From Drechmeria coniospora (Eukaryota; Ascomycota; Sordariomycetes; Hypocreales; Ophiocordycipitaceae): a stretch of DNA of 64,000 nt. Below the pieces are notes generated by a model, which saw only the letters and a program-made list of their open reading frames with translations, was not told where the DNA came from and did no database searches. Positions 1 to 10,213 of this stretch are shown in pieces (within the stretch, counting starts at the first letter, position 1; each line of letters starts with the position of its first letter). Both the position numbers and the translations under genes were made by a program. Location of the stretch: NCBI RefSeq assembly GCF_001625195.1, contig NC_054389.1, positions 5,948,520 to 6,012,519 of the forward strand. The letters are read 5' to 3'.

Positions 1-487
1 GCCCTCAATCTCGACGACCTCCCTCAGCGCGTTGGGCTCCGTCGTGCTGACGGTGCCCGCGTCGCACATCTCCGTCAGCAGCTGGGCCACGACATCGTAG
101 TTGTTCTCGATCTTGACGGCGAGAAGAGGTGCGCCAAGAAAGTCTTCCAAGACGTCGACGACACGGTGCAGAAACTCGAGGACCAGCAGCGGCTCAATCT
201 CAGCCGAGGAAGTGGCGAGGAACAGCAGGTTCGAGTGCGTCAAGCTGAAGATGAGCGTCGGTGGATTCGTGTTCGGGAGGTAGGCAAGGTTGGGCCTCGG
301 CGAAGGATGCTCGAGGTAGAGAGGCAAGAGGTGCTCTGCCGACAATGGGCGTCCGGCGAAGATGTGCGATAACAGGACGCTGTTGCCAGTGCACGATGTC
401 AGCTCGGCCACTCACGTGCAACAGGTAGCAACGCAAAGCGAACCTGTTGTCGTCGTAAACGTGCACCGCCTCGATTACCCCGTTCAT
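1..487 (-). CDS. apm3: AP-3 adaptor complex subunit mu, 5' part (runs off the left edge)
   Basis: Exons 444-487 and 1-379, read leftwards; the 64-nt intron 380-443 has GT and AG ends. The first residues are MNGVIEAVHVYDDN, then after the splice SVLLSHIFAGRPLSAEHLLP, followed by segments such as SAEIEPLLVLEFLHRVVDVL and IENNYDVVAQLLTEMCDAG. This is the longin-like N-terminal (sigma-homology) domain of a medium adaptin chain, and the wording is that of fungal AP-3 mu. AP-3 carries cargo such as alkaline phosphatase and vacuolar SNAREs from Golgi/endosome to the vacuole. The cargo-binding mu-homology domain lies outside the window, so the gene is partial only because of the window edge. The start is the only ATG giving the conserved N-terminus. 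It is divergent from the next gene over about 290 bases. Confidence 0.88.
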
Positions 488-777
488 CCTGTCATCGACG
501 CCTTTCCCAGCCGTCGTGAAAGCTGGGGAGGGGTGGGGGAGGGGAGCGCCTAGGCGTACGCGTACGTTGCATGAAGTCATCCACAACCGGACCGACCAAC
601 CAGCAATGACGAAACTCAAGTTCAGGTCTCTCTCTGTGCTGACTAACACACGCAAAATCCACGACAAACACCACCCCCCTCAGGCCATCAGCGACAGGCA
701 AGCTTGAGCACAAACTTCGATCCACACTGCGTTCATTCGCGGTTTCCGGTGATTGAATAGAGCCTAATAGGGTCGAA

Positions 778-1152
778 ATGGCAGGCGACAAGATACCGAC
801 GCTGCACTCCCTCGAGAAGCCAGAGGATCTCAAGACGCTCATCCGGCAAGACCGTGGCGATGACTGCCTCGGTTGCAGGATAGTCGGTATGTCTGTGGCA
901 CCCACTGGCGGCCATCACGATGAAATGAACGATGCATCCCGGACGTCTTTATGCTAAGAAATGGCGACAGGGAGCGGAGCTTTTTTCGGCCTCGCTGCCT
1001 ACAGCTACTTCTCCGGAATGTCCCAGCTCGAAAAGCAGCGGGCCTTGATCATCCAGAAAAATACCATGTTCGGCATGAGGAGCCGGAAGTTTGGCATCGC
1101 CACCATCTCTGCCGGTATTTTCTGGATGGGATTATGGAGGGCTTTCCGATGA
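778..1152 (+). CDS. Small membrane protein of the DMAC1/TMEM261 type (DUF4536)
   Basis: Exons 778-886 and 959-1152 (100 aa). The intron starts GTATGT and ends TAAG. Exon 1 encodes MAGDKIPTLHSLEKPEDLKT and ends in a CxxC pair (DCLGCRIV). Exon 2 encodes a Gly/Ala-rich hydrophobic helix (GAFFGLAAYSYFSG), a basic loop and a second helix (ISAGIFWMGLWRAF). A CxxC followed by two short membrane helices in about 100 residues is the layout of the DUF4536 family. Its human member, DMAC1, is an assembly factor for the distal membrane arm of respiratory complex I, so an inner mitochondrial membrane location is likely. The function here is inferred from family layout. The exact acceptor is the least certain point, because AG at 957-958 gives a Glu-Met junction. 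Confidence 0.62.
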
Positions 1153-1924
1153 CGGCGACGATGCAACGGGAATCTTTGTAATTATAATACTGTATTCACC
1201 CCTATTGATACATATCCTATTGGCCCACCTACGAAGGAAGAATGCAACAAAAAGTCCTGTCACATCACCAACTGCGTCTGCTGTGTGGCCAGAGACGTTG
1301 AATGAAGTAGCATAAATCGGTTCTGGCGACACCCATCAGCAATGACGGAATACAAACTCACCACTACCAGTGAACCTTGTGACATAATATAAATGTATAT
1401 ATTGTACTGTCTTTTTTCTCCTTTTGTTAAAAGGCCACTTATGAGAAGATCTTGAAGCTCATTGCCTTTGATTTACCTCGTGTAAGTGGCCAATCTGGGT
1501 CAGACGATCTACCATCCACGAAAAGCCGTCAAGGCGGGCGATTGAAAGGGATAAATATTCGAAACACGCGAGTAGAATAAAGTGAAAGAAAAAAAAATCT
1601 TGCCATGCCTCAGTAGAGGTGATATTCACATTTGTTGTTCGGCAAGTAGGAAAGTTTTGCCATCTCAATGGCCAGCAAGCAAAGCAGTGAACCAAACGAA
1701 AACTTTATATCGGCCCCACCCTATTTAAGCACGCCGTCCGTCAACTCCCAACACATCACAAGACGGCAAGCATCCTCTGTCTACCTCACCACATTCCAAA
1801 CCGCACACACAAGAATCTATTGCCAAGTCTTGGGCGAGTAGCTGAGCAGCCAAGGCGAAATTGTCGTCGACGCCAGAGGGCGCACGTACTCCCCTTCTAC
1901 CAAGTCAGACAACGGCAGGTCGTG
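1153..1924. other. Intergenic, 772 bases
   Basis: AT-richer stretch (about 1180-1700) between two genes on the same strand, with no convincing reading frame. The last 200 bases hold TATA-like elements ahead of RRP4. Confidence 0.6.
1704..1729 (+). promoter_or_regulatory. Possible core promoter of RRP4
   Basis: TTTATAT at 1704-1710 and CTATTTAAG at 1721-1729 lie about 200 bases upstream of the RRP4 start codon and are followed by a C/A-rich leader. This is a TATA-like position for a fungal gene. It rests on position and composition only. Confidence 0.3.
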
Positions 1925-3068
1925 ATGCCCATCACCATCAACAAGCCCCAAACCGCAGCGCAGCGGCCACGAGCGGCTGCCCGCACCAACGATGACGGCA
2001 CAGACTCCGATTCCGACTCCGATGGCGGTGCTGATCTTGGCGGTGACGTGGTCATGCGCGCGGCCAAGCGCCGCCGCGCGAGCCCCGACGACGATGACGA
2101 CGCTCATGAAATCCTCACGCCTGGCAGCATCATAACCTCCAACGCACAATGGATGCGGTAAGAGTCCCGCATCCCCTACCATTCAAGGAAGGTGGTGGGC
2201 TTCTCTTCGTGCGCATGGAACTGATGATGACTCGCTCAGCGGCCACGGCACCTACATTCCTCCTTCCTCGACAGACATCACGTCCTCCCTTGCCGGCATC
2301 CTCACCAAGACCAACAAGCTCCTCTCAGTCCGGCCCCTGCGCGCGCGTTACACACCAGAGATTGGCGACCTCGTCGTCGGCCGCATCGCCGAAGTTCAAG
2401 CCCGAAGGTGGCGCGTCGACGTCGCCGCCTCGCAGCTCGCCATCCTCCAAATATCGGCCATCAACCTCCCCGGCGGCATCCTCCGCAAGCGCACGGAGAC
2501 GGATGAGCTCCAGATTCGCTCCTTCTTCGCCGAGGGCGACCTCGTCGTTGCCGAGGTCCAACAGCTCCACCAGGACGGCGCCGCCAGCCTGCACACCCGC
2601 AGTCTCAAGTACGGCAAGCTCAGGAACGGCGTCTTCGTGTCCGTCTCCGGCACCGGCGGCGGCGGCGGCGTCGTCAGGTCCAAGAGGCAGTTCTGGACCC
2701 TCGAGGCCGCCAACGGCGCCGGCAAGATCGACGTCCTTCTCGGCGTGAACGGCTACATTTGGATCTGCAAGCACACCGAGAGCGATGCCGCCGCCGAGGC
2801 CGCCGGCGTCAACCGAATGGAAGAGCACACCAGCAGCAACGTCTACTCGAGCCAGAACGACCACATCGACGTCGCCACCATGAGGGAGATTGCCCGGTTT
2901 CGAAGCTCGATCCTCGCGCTGGTGGAAAACGGTCTACGCGTCGACGAGGAAACGGTCACGAGGGCGTACCACGAAGCCGTCGAGATGGGTAGGGAATCGA
3001 ACGACGACGACTTGTACCTCGGAGGCGAAAAGGGCCGGAGACTGGCCGCCATCATGGCCGGCCGTTAG
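1925..3068 (+). CDS. RRP4: Exosome complex subunit Rrp4
   Basis: Exons 1925-2157 and 2240-3068 (353 aa); the intron is GTAAGA..CTCAG. Residues 1-70 form an acidic, Asp/Ser-rich fungal extension with a KRRR patch. The stretch [11 protein letters not shown], then GHGTYIP after the splice, is the conserved N-terminal lobe. The S1 RNA-binding domain follows ([20 protein letters not shown]) and then a KH-type domain with the GVNGYIWI loop. Rrp4 is one of the three S1/KH cap subunits of the RNA exosome. It threads RNA into the core in nucleus and cytoplasm, where 3'-5' processing and decay are done by Dis3/Rrp6. A glycine run (TGGGGGVV) in the S1-KH linker looks lineage-specific. The start is the first ATG in frame; an upstream TATA-like box fits. 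Confidence 0.92.
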
Positions 3069-3439
3069 GAGGGAAGACGGCGTCGAAGCACACGCTCCGC
3101 CGTCGAGGTCGGCCCGGCCCGGCAGGGCGTCGAATCAGGCTTTCCATTCCGGCCGGTTCTTTATGTGGCAACAAAAACCAAGGCGGCTGCGCAGAGATAG
3201 ATGGCCATTCAGGGTACATATATACATTTTTTTCCAAGCTAGAGCAAGCAATCGCAGGCTTGAGGTTGGCGCAGTGGAATGGAATCGCCGGCGCATCCGC
3301 CTCACCCCCCCATCATCGGGTATGTACGCGTACGTCGTCGGTACATTTCCTCGTCGGTCGGAGGAGGATGCGTAACGGCAAGGGAAAGATCACGTCCTAC
3401 CCGGCCGCAAAAAAAATCGACACCGGTTACTCCACTACT
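3069..3439. other. Convergent 3' intergenic, 371 bases
   Basis: Lies between the stop codons of RRP4 (+) and the aldehyde dehydrogenase (-). It has a T-run near 3230 and an A-run near 3411, in keeping with two 3' ends. No gene seen. Confidence 0.5.
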
Positions 3440-5118
3440 CTACTGGCCTAACGAGCTTCTCTTCAGCCCAAGGGTCGCAAGCACGGCAAGGAGGATCCCC
3501 CACCTTATGGCGGCCCCCGGTGCGCTCTTTCCGCCAAGGGTGAGAAGGAGACCGATCCAGTACTTGAGTCCCTTGGTGACGTTGCCATCACGGTCAAAGT
3601 TGGGCGTCGGGGCCAGCTTCCGGAAGCGAACGAGCTCGGCGAAAGAGTAGGGCATGTAGCGGACGCGGAGGATCTTGTCGGCCCAGTTGGGCACCTGGGC
3701 GATGACGCGCTGGTGGCTGAAGGCCTTGAAGGAGTAGTAGCCGTGGTAGCTGCCGGTGCCGGACGAGCCGACGCCTCCGAGGGGGGTGGCATTCATCATG
3801 CAGTGGAAGAAGGCGTCGTTGCAGGTGGCGCCACCCGAGGTGACGTTGGACAACACTGTTCGGCAGGGTTAACGAGAGGTCCAGCCTGCGTGGCCGAGGC
3901 GGCGCGCGGCAGTCAGGTCGGGGTCCGCCACTTACCTCTCTGGTTCTCCTCGTCCGAGCCAAAGGTGAAGAGGGCCAAGGGCGTCGGGTCGACTTGATTG
4001 GCCACCTTGATGGCCTCGTCGAGAGAGTCGTAGGGCATGATGGACCAGATGGGACCGAAGCTTTCCTCGGCCATCATGCTGTCATCGATGCTGTCGACGA
4101 GGACGGCGGTGGGCTCGATGAAGAATTCGGATTCGTCGACGGCGCCGCCCATGACGATCTTGCCCTTGGTGTTGTCGAGCATGGCTTTGATGCGGTCAAA
4201 GTGCGTCTTGTTGACGATGCGCGAGAAGTCGGGGCTCTCCTTGGCGCCGTTGGGCATGAAGGTGCGGTAGACGGCGTTGACTTCGGTGATGAACTTGTCC
4301 ACGAGGCTTCGTTCGACGAGCACGTAGTTGTGCGAGAGGCAGACCTGGCCGGCGTTGAGGCACTTTTGCCACATGAGACGGCGGGCGGCCATCTTCAAGT
4401 CGGTGTTCTTCGTCACGAACGCCGGGTTCTGGCCGCCGAGCTCGAGGAGGACGGGGGTGAGGGACTGGGCGGCCTTGGTGGCGATGATGGCGCCGGTCTT
4501 CTTGCCGCCGGTGAAGACGACCTTGTCGAACTTGAGGTCCATCAGGTACTTGGTCTCGTCGAGGGCGCCGTTGACGCAGATGTAGCAGTCGTTGTCGAGG
4601 TACTCGTCAAAGATCTTCTTCAGCACCATGGCCGAGCGGGGCGAGTGCTCCGACGGCTTGAGGACGACGGTGTTTCCGGCGGCGATGGCGCCGACGAGGG
4701 GCGTGATGTTGAGCTGGAACGGGTAGTTGAAGGCACCGATGATGAGGATGCTGCCGAGGGGTTCGTTTCGGATCCGCGGCTTCATGGGCCAGTACTGGAG
4801 GGGAAGGTCGACGATGGACTCGTCCTTGGCCCACTGCTCGAGCTTGTTGGCCACGTTGATGCACTCGGTCTTGCACCAGTCGATCTCCGTCAGGTGGGCC
4901 TCGAACCTCGACTTGCCCATGTCCTTGAGCAGGGCGTCCTCGATGAGCGTCGCATTGTCGACGAGGCCCCAGTACAGGCGGCGGATCTGCTTCTTGCGAA
5001 ACTCGAAATCCTTGGTGCGGTTGCTTCGGTACGTCGTGCGCAGGTTCTGATACCGGGCCTGGATATCATCCAGGGCCGTGGCCTCGAAGGGAGGAATCGC
5101 CTCTTTCACGGACCCCAT
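3440..5118 (-). CDS. Class-3 fatty aldehyde dehydrogenase, membrane anchored (HFD1/ALDH3-like)
   Basis: Exons 3936-5118 and 3440-3855 (532 aa); the intron is GTAAGT..CAG. It oxidises long-chain aldehydes to acids with NAD(P)+, as in breakdown of sphingosine-1-phosphate-derived hexadecenal and of alkanes. Visible landmarks are IGAFNYPFQLNITPLVGAIA (Rossmann entry), AAGNTVVLKPSE, FTGGKKTG, general-base Glu226 in LLELGGQNP, and nucleophile Cys260 in NAGQVCLSHN. After the splice come NVTSGGATCNDAFFH and GGVGSSGTGSYHGYYSF, typical of ALDH3. A C-terminal helix (WGILLAVLATLGL, about 513-525) followed by basic residues is the tail anchor of membrane ALDH3 enzymes. I take MGSVKEAIPP as the start. The frame stays open 52 codons further up through a repetitive PALDPALD segment that looks like leader, not protein. 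Confidence 0.9.
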
Positions 5119-5179
5119 GATGGGCTTCTCGATACGATGGCTTCCGGTGGTTGGACAGGGGAAGCGGGAAAGCGGCGTG

Positions 5180-5235
5180 GCGTGACCGTCACCGAGGTCG
5201 AGGGCAGGGTCGAGGGCAGGGTCAAGGGCAGGGTC
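5180..5235. repeat. GGTCGAGGGCAG-type tandem repeat in the 5' leader
   Basis: Near-identical 12-base units (GGTCGAGGGCAG / GGTCAAGGGCAG) repeat about four times at roughly 5190-5235, just upstream of the aldehyde dehydrogenase start. They account for the PALDPALD run in the upstream open frame. Confidence 0.6.
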
Positions 5236-5624
5236 GAGTGTCCCCAAGTCGGCAGCGAAGGTGCCGTGCAACAACGGCGAACGGATGGCGATGCGGCGGC
5301 GCAGGATCTTGGAGCAGGAGGCGTGGCTGCGGACGACGTCGGCGGCAGCTAAGCAAGTATGGAGGGTGTCGAAGGGATGATGGGCGTAACGCAGGAGGCG
5401 ACGATCGGGAGGAGAAGATCAACGTGCCAGGAAGAAGGCGAGGGAGGGGGTGGCAAGGCGTTTGCCACTGAAGAAAGCCAGACGGAACGGCGGCGACCCC
5501 CAATCGGGGGGGGGGCAAGCGCAAGGGACGGACGGCAGCTTGCACCGCGCCGAGGGTGCTTCGGAACGGAAAGTGCCAAGGAGGCCCCAAGCTCGGCCCA
5601 GAAGCTTGCCAGGCACAGAGCAAG

Positions 5625-6110
5625 ATACATGTGCGTGGGTGCTTGGGTACGCCCAGGTACCTCTGCACATGTAATTTCATGTACAGGTACTTGTTCATGG
5701 CAACGTGTACTTGCATCTGCCTACGATGGCCGCAGCAGGTCCGGGGAGCGTTGGTAGGTCGTAGATGAGGTACCGTGTACACGGATGACCATGAACAGTG
5801 TTGCCGAGTAATAGTACTCCGGATACTCCGTATACTACCTGTACTCTCCATTACTAGAACATTTGTAACGTCCGAGTCCTCTTCCCATGGGTACTTTTGT
5901 GGGCAACTGAAGAGGCAGGATGAAAGTCCGTACAGGATCTCGGCGTATGAAATTGACCAGTACGAGTACCGGTACATGTATCGAGAGGTACGCAGTACGG
6001 AGTTCTTGTACAGGACATGTACATGCTCTCAGCAAGAAGGTACTCCATGTGCATGGAAATCTATGTTGTACAAGTAAGTACTTACATGTACCTGTCCTGG
6101 GTGATCCTAG
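5625..6110. repeat. GTAC-palindrome island 1
   Basis: Dense overlapping short motifs: GTACTT, AGTACTCCG, TACGGAGT, ACATGTAC and GGTACC-like steps, often reading the same on both strands. Copies thin out to about 6860. There is no coding potential and no longer repeat unit. Confidence 0.7.
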
Positions 6111-7107
6111 GCCTGGATTCGACACCGCGGCTCCAGCGCCGATCGGGCCAGTCGGAGCCCTGGATTTGCCCCAGAGGCCGACGGACACGCGGGGCAACAG
6201 TAGACCCTTCCAGAAGGCCAGCGCCAATTTTGGCATTGCGGTTCGTGCTGTGCGGTTCGGCGTTTGGAGCTCTTCTGCTAACAATGAATACACCCCTGCT
6301 ATTACGCCGTCAGTTCGGACTCATTTGTTGCGGTAGTTGCTGCTTGCAGCCTCCAAGCATCAATATTACTGTACTTGTCAGTAAGCAGGTATTGCTTGTA
6401 CTCACCACCACTCCATACACGAAGCAAAGCTCGTGTGCAATGCACACTAGGTCCTATCTGGACGAGCAATGATGTCGCTATAGGCACGCTTCCGCTAATT
6501 AACAAAACGCACAATCTGGCATTTCAGCATTGTATGAAGTCCGGCAAGTTATGGGTGCATGCACGAGTTAGGTACCATAGTCTTACGATTACCGGCTTAT
6601 CTATGATCAGGTACTAGCAACCAACTTGCCTAGTCGCTACTAATAGTGTAGAATACACTTGCTTTCAAGGCTTGACTTGCGTGCTGCTGCCAGCCCTCGT
6701 TGCACTGCTCGTTGCACTGCCTCCCAACATCCCCCCCCCCCTCATCGACTCAACAAGCTGCTGTACGACAATCTCCCCAAAAACGGCACTTTAAAGGCCG
6801 TCATCGCTCATTACCTACAGTAGCATGTACTAGGTATGTACATACATGTATTGCAAGTAACGACGAGCTGCAGGACCACCTGCCCATTGACTCGGCCATT
6901 CATCGTCGCCAACGCGTGGCCGAGCTGCTCATACTGGTCGCTGCGGCAGTCGCCACTTTGACATCTTGTCCGTACACAGCCATCCATACATACATGGTAG
7001 CTTCCTGAATACAGCTGCAGAGCGCGGGGCGGTGCGGTGCGGCACATGCTGCCGTCGACCCTCCGACTTCGCAGCAGCCGCTCGAAAGGGGCATCGACCG
7101 GGTCGCC

Positions 7108-8332
7108 TTACCGCCTCGCCCGGTTCGCGCCGCCGTGTGACTTGCTGGCTCTGGGGGCGACGACGAGCTCGGCCACCTTCTTCTTCTCGGCCTCCTCGGC
7201 CAACTTCTGCATCAGGTACCCATCGATCGCCTTCCGGCCGTCGACCAGCAGGCCTTCCTCCGCCCTCTTCATGTCGGCCAAGGCCGCCTGGTGCCGCTGC
7301 TCGTCGAGCTGCAGCCGTCGCTCGTTCGTGAGACGCCACTCCTTGGGGAACTTGGGCTTCTCCTCCACCTTGTGGTGCCGCAAGTCCAAAGGCACGTCCT
7401 CGAAGGTGTCCTTGCCATCCTTGGCCGCCGCGATCAGGTCGTCGACGAGGTTCGACAGGTACGCCTTGTTCTGGGCCTGGTGCTCGAAGCTTTCGCAGCT
7501 CATCTTGACGAGATCCGTGTCGGGGTTGTACCGCGGGCCCGCAAGCTTCTTGAGCTTGCTCGTTTGCACCGCCGTGAGCTTGAGGTCGTCGGGGGCGAAC
7601 TGAACGACCACCTTCTTCTCGGCCGGGTGGGATTCGCCCATGTAGGTGGTGTAGCGCCATCGCAGCACCTGCTTGTCCGTCGGCGGCACGAACGGTTTGG
7701 CGAATTCTGTTGCGTCCGTTAGCGTCTCGAGTCCGCATGCCGTTTCCTCCGCCGACGAGCTTACGGGCAAGGAGCGGCATCTCCCAAACGGCTAGTCGTG
7801 CGTAGTGCCGCATCTCCCGCACCTCCTCGAGCTTTCCGTGAGCCATGGATGTGATGTCGTCCTCGTCAAACTCGTCGTGCTCCTCCGTGTTGGTCTCGGG
7901 GTCCTCTTCGTCGAACCAGAAAGAAGACTTGTTGGGCTTGTCACCCTGGTCGTCCTTGAAAAGATCCTCGTCCAGCGCTCTGTCCTCGGCCGCCCAGCCG
8001 GGCGTTTTTTGCAGCGCCGATTCCAGAAACTCGTCAATCGTCGTGTGCCCGTTGCTCTTGGCCAGCTCGTCGAGCTGCCGCAGCCCTTCGGGGGTGGCGC
8101 TCTCGGCAAAGGACGTCTCCATCGTCTTGAGGTGCAGCTGCTGAACGGCGTCGGCGTCGGCGTCGTCGCCGTGCTTGCCCCGTCGTGCGCCGTCGGCCCG
8201 CTGAATGGGAGTCGTGCTGAACGATCTGACGCATTGCTGGGCGACATGCTGCGTCCGGGGAAACCGCCGCGATACAGGTGCCCGTCGGCAGGCAAGCATG
8301 CATAGCCTTGCGGCGTTGGAAGATGACGCCAT
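7108..8332 (-). CDS. RSM24: Mitochondrial small-subunit ribosomal protein Rsm24 (mS35)
   Basis: Exons 7765-8332 and 7108-7706 (388 aa); the intron is GTAAGC..CAACAG. The N-terminus is a classic import presequence: no acidic residues in the first 40 and repeated Arg (MLACRRAPVSRRFPRTQ), followed by FSTTPIQRA. A variable acidic region precedes HYARLAVWEMPLL, which the splice joins to QFAKPFVPPTDKQVLRWRYT and YMGESHPAEKKVVVQFAPDD, the signature of the Rsm24/mS35 family. The C-terminal third is Lys/Glu-rich and helical. The product is a structural component of the mitoribosome 37S subunit. Reading through the intron shifts the frame, so the splice is needed. Confidence 0.85.
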
Positions 8333-9127
8333 GACGAATTGACAAGTGTACGACCTGACGCCGCGCCGGAGTCTTGGTCAGTCCTCCTGAACTCCTTGGA
8401 GTGTCGCGAGCTTCAAAAAATCCGTCGTTGGCGGCGTTGGCCGAAGTTCTCCCAGACCCACTAGGGAGAGATGCGGATGCCCCAGGCAAGGACAAGGACT
8501 TTGGTTGTCACTGTTATAGTACAAGTACTGTAAGTACAACTACTCCTTATGATTACGACGTACTTGCAGCGTCCATAAGTATATGTACTTGCTAACTTAA
8601 TAGTGCACCTGCGGCCAATGCAAGTAAGTAACTGTAAGTACAGTACTTACAGAACAAGTACCATGGGGTCATAGTTTGGTCCACCAGGTTCAGCAACTAC
8701 TCAAGTAATACTTCCTTAAGAACTTACTTCCTTACTCTACTTAAGTACTGTAGTCCGTACTGACATGTACTCTGTCTCTACTGGATACTTAGCAATTAAG
8801 TATATTCGTTCTTGTATAAAATCCTTGTATTTGCTTACCTACTTCGTGCTACGAATAAGCTCCTGTATCATTGTTTAATGTAGAGTAAAGTAACACTCCA
8901 CACTCCGTAGTACTTACGGAATTCACCTCACCTCAAGTCTAACTACATCTACTGCAAGTACTTGCACATGCAACTTCAATCGTCCCATCGTCCTTCACAA
9001 CTACAACACATGTGTATGCGCATGTGCATGTGCAGTTGGTACGCACGTCAAATTCGTACGCCGACGACAAGTGTAGCGTTTGGCACCGTCAGAAGCAGTG
9101 CATGAATCCCGCCAGTGTGCCGTGCTG
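8333..9127. other. Divergent intergenic, 795 bases, with a GTAC-palindrome island
   Basis: Shared upstream region of RSM24 (-) and ALG13 (+). The part from 8505 to 8975 is island 2. An alternating CATGTGTATGCGCATGTGCATGTGC run sits near 9006-9035. Confidence 0.55.
8505..8975. repeat. GTAC-palindrome island 2
   Basis: AAGTACTGTAAGTAC, AGTACTTAC, TACTTAAGTAC and CTCCGTAGTACTTACGG-type motifs, AT-richer than the flanking genes. It fills most of the gap between two divergent genes. Confidence 0.7.
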
Positions 9128-9898
9128 ATGCCGGAGCGCCGCGCTGCAATGATGGCAAACTCCACAGCCATCGAGAGGTACTGCCTCGTCACCGTCGGCG
9201 CAACGGTCGGTTTCAAGGAGCTCACCACGGCCGTGCTGGAACCCGGTTTCTGGCAGTTTCTCCGGTCCAAGAATTTTACCAATCTCCGCATCCAGTGCGG
9301 CCCGGACATCCCATGGGTCAGCGCCAAGCTGTCGGAGCGCAAGGAGGAGACGCCGGAGGGCCTCGACATCGTCGCGTTTGATGTCCGGAGAAACCTGATG
9401 ACGGAGGAAATGGCGCTGTGCTCGCCAGATCCTGGACGTCGCGTGCAAGGTCTCATCATCTCCCATGCGGGTGAGTGCAGCTCTTCTCCATCCCCCACTC
9501 ACGCCACGGCCCCCCTCTGATCCGTTCAAGGCACCGGAACGATCCTGGACGCGTGGAGGCTGAGCATCCCCCTCATCGTCGTGCCCAACACGAGCCTGCT
9601 CGACAATCACCAGACGGAAATGGCGCAGCATCTAGCCCGGGAAGGCTACGCTACCATGGCCACTGCGAGGTACGTTTTCGGACCCGTGGCTGCCGAGAAA
9701 CGGCGACTCACCCTACGTGTTCGCAGTCGTCAGGATCTTCAGGACGCCGTCCATAAGTCGGGGCTTCTTGTCGAGGACAACCAGACCCGCTGGCCACCGC
9801 ACTCGGCCACGGCAGGTCCAAGCGTTGCCATGTCTCTGTGGGACATCAAGCCGATGGAGGTCAAGACCGAGGAGAATTCTCAGCTGGCCCACGATTAG
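9128..9898 (+). CDS. ALG13: UDP-GlcNAc transferase catalytic subunit Alg13
   Basis: Exons 9128-9470 and 9531-9898 (236 aa); the intron is GTGAGT..TTCAAG. Alg13 is the soluble catalytic half of the heterodimer with membrane-bound Alg14. On the cytosolic face of the ER it adds the second GlcNAc to GlcNAc-PP-dolichol. The N-terminal Rossmann strand and loop read [20 protein letters not shown]. The splice reconstitutes [13 protein letters not shown], the GT28-family motif that binds the UDP-GlcNAc phosphates, followed by [20 protein letters not shown], the conserved acceptor/partner loop. In-frame ATGs lie at 9128, 9149 and 9152. I give the longest, but [11 protein letters not shown] or [10 protein letters not shown] would be nearer the usual family N-terminus. 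The last 40 residues are not conserved in what I know of the family. Confidence 0.88.
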
Positions 9899-10213
9899 GC
9901 CATCCTTCGGCTTCGGCCATCTCGGCCTTTGCATCTCGCCACCATCGACATCGCAGCTGAGACTCGCGAACGGCGCGAACGGGCCACGGGACGGAATGGC
10001 TTGGCTGGACCGAAAGGAACCGGAACACGGGTCACGGCGTAAGGATCGGTATTTATGCCAAGCATGTCGTCAGACGATACGGGATGGGATTTTGCCTCAA
10101 ACATGAAAGGTCACGGGCGCGAAGAAAGGGTGGGTTTGTATGCATGCTAGCAGATGGGAGATACACGGCGCCACGGCAGCATGCGCTGTACGACTCTTTC
10201 GTGGCGAGGCTCT
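9899..10213. other. Convergent 3' intergenic, 315 bases
   Basis: Lies between the ALG13 and AIP1 stop codons. GC-rich, with no gene or clear repeat. Confidence 0.5.

Larger units (their letters stand above)
5119..7107. other. Intergenic, about 2.0 kb, with a GTAC-palindrome island
   Basis: The first 500 bases are GC-rich promoter/leader of the aldehyde dehydrogenase. From about 5625 the sequence turns into short GTAC-type repeats (annotated separately). No reading frame looks like protein. Confidence 0.55.

Noticed and set aside
3994..5352. 452-codon open frame on the + strand
   Set aside because: Antisense shadow of the aldehyde dehydrogenase, with biased composition and no conserved motif.
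7765..7770. Continuing the RSM24 frame through its intron
   Set aside because: Read-through gives an Arg/Gly-rich frame to about 6929 without family features; splicing 7707-7764 restores FAKPFVPPTDKQVLRWRYT.
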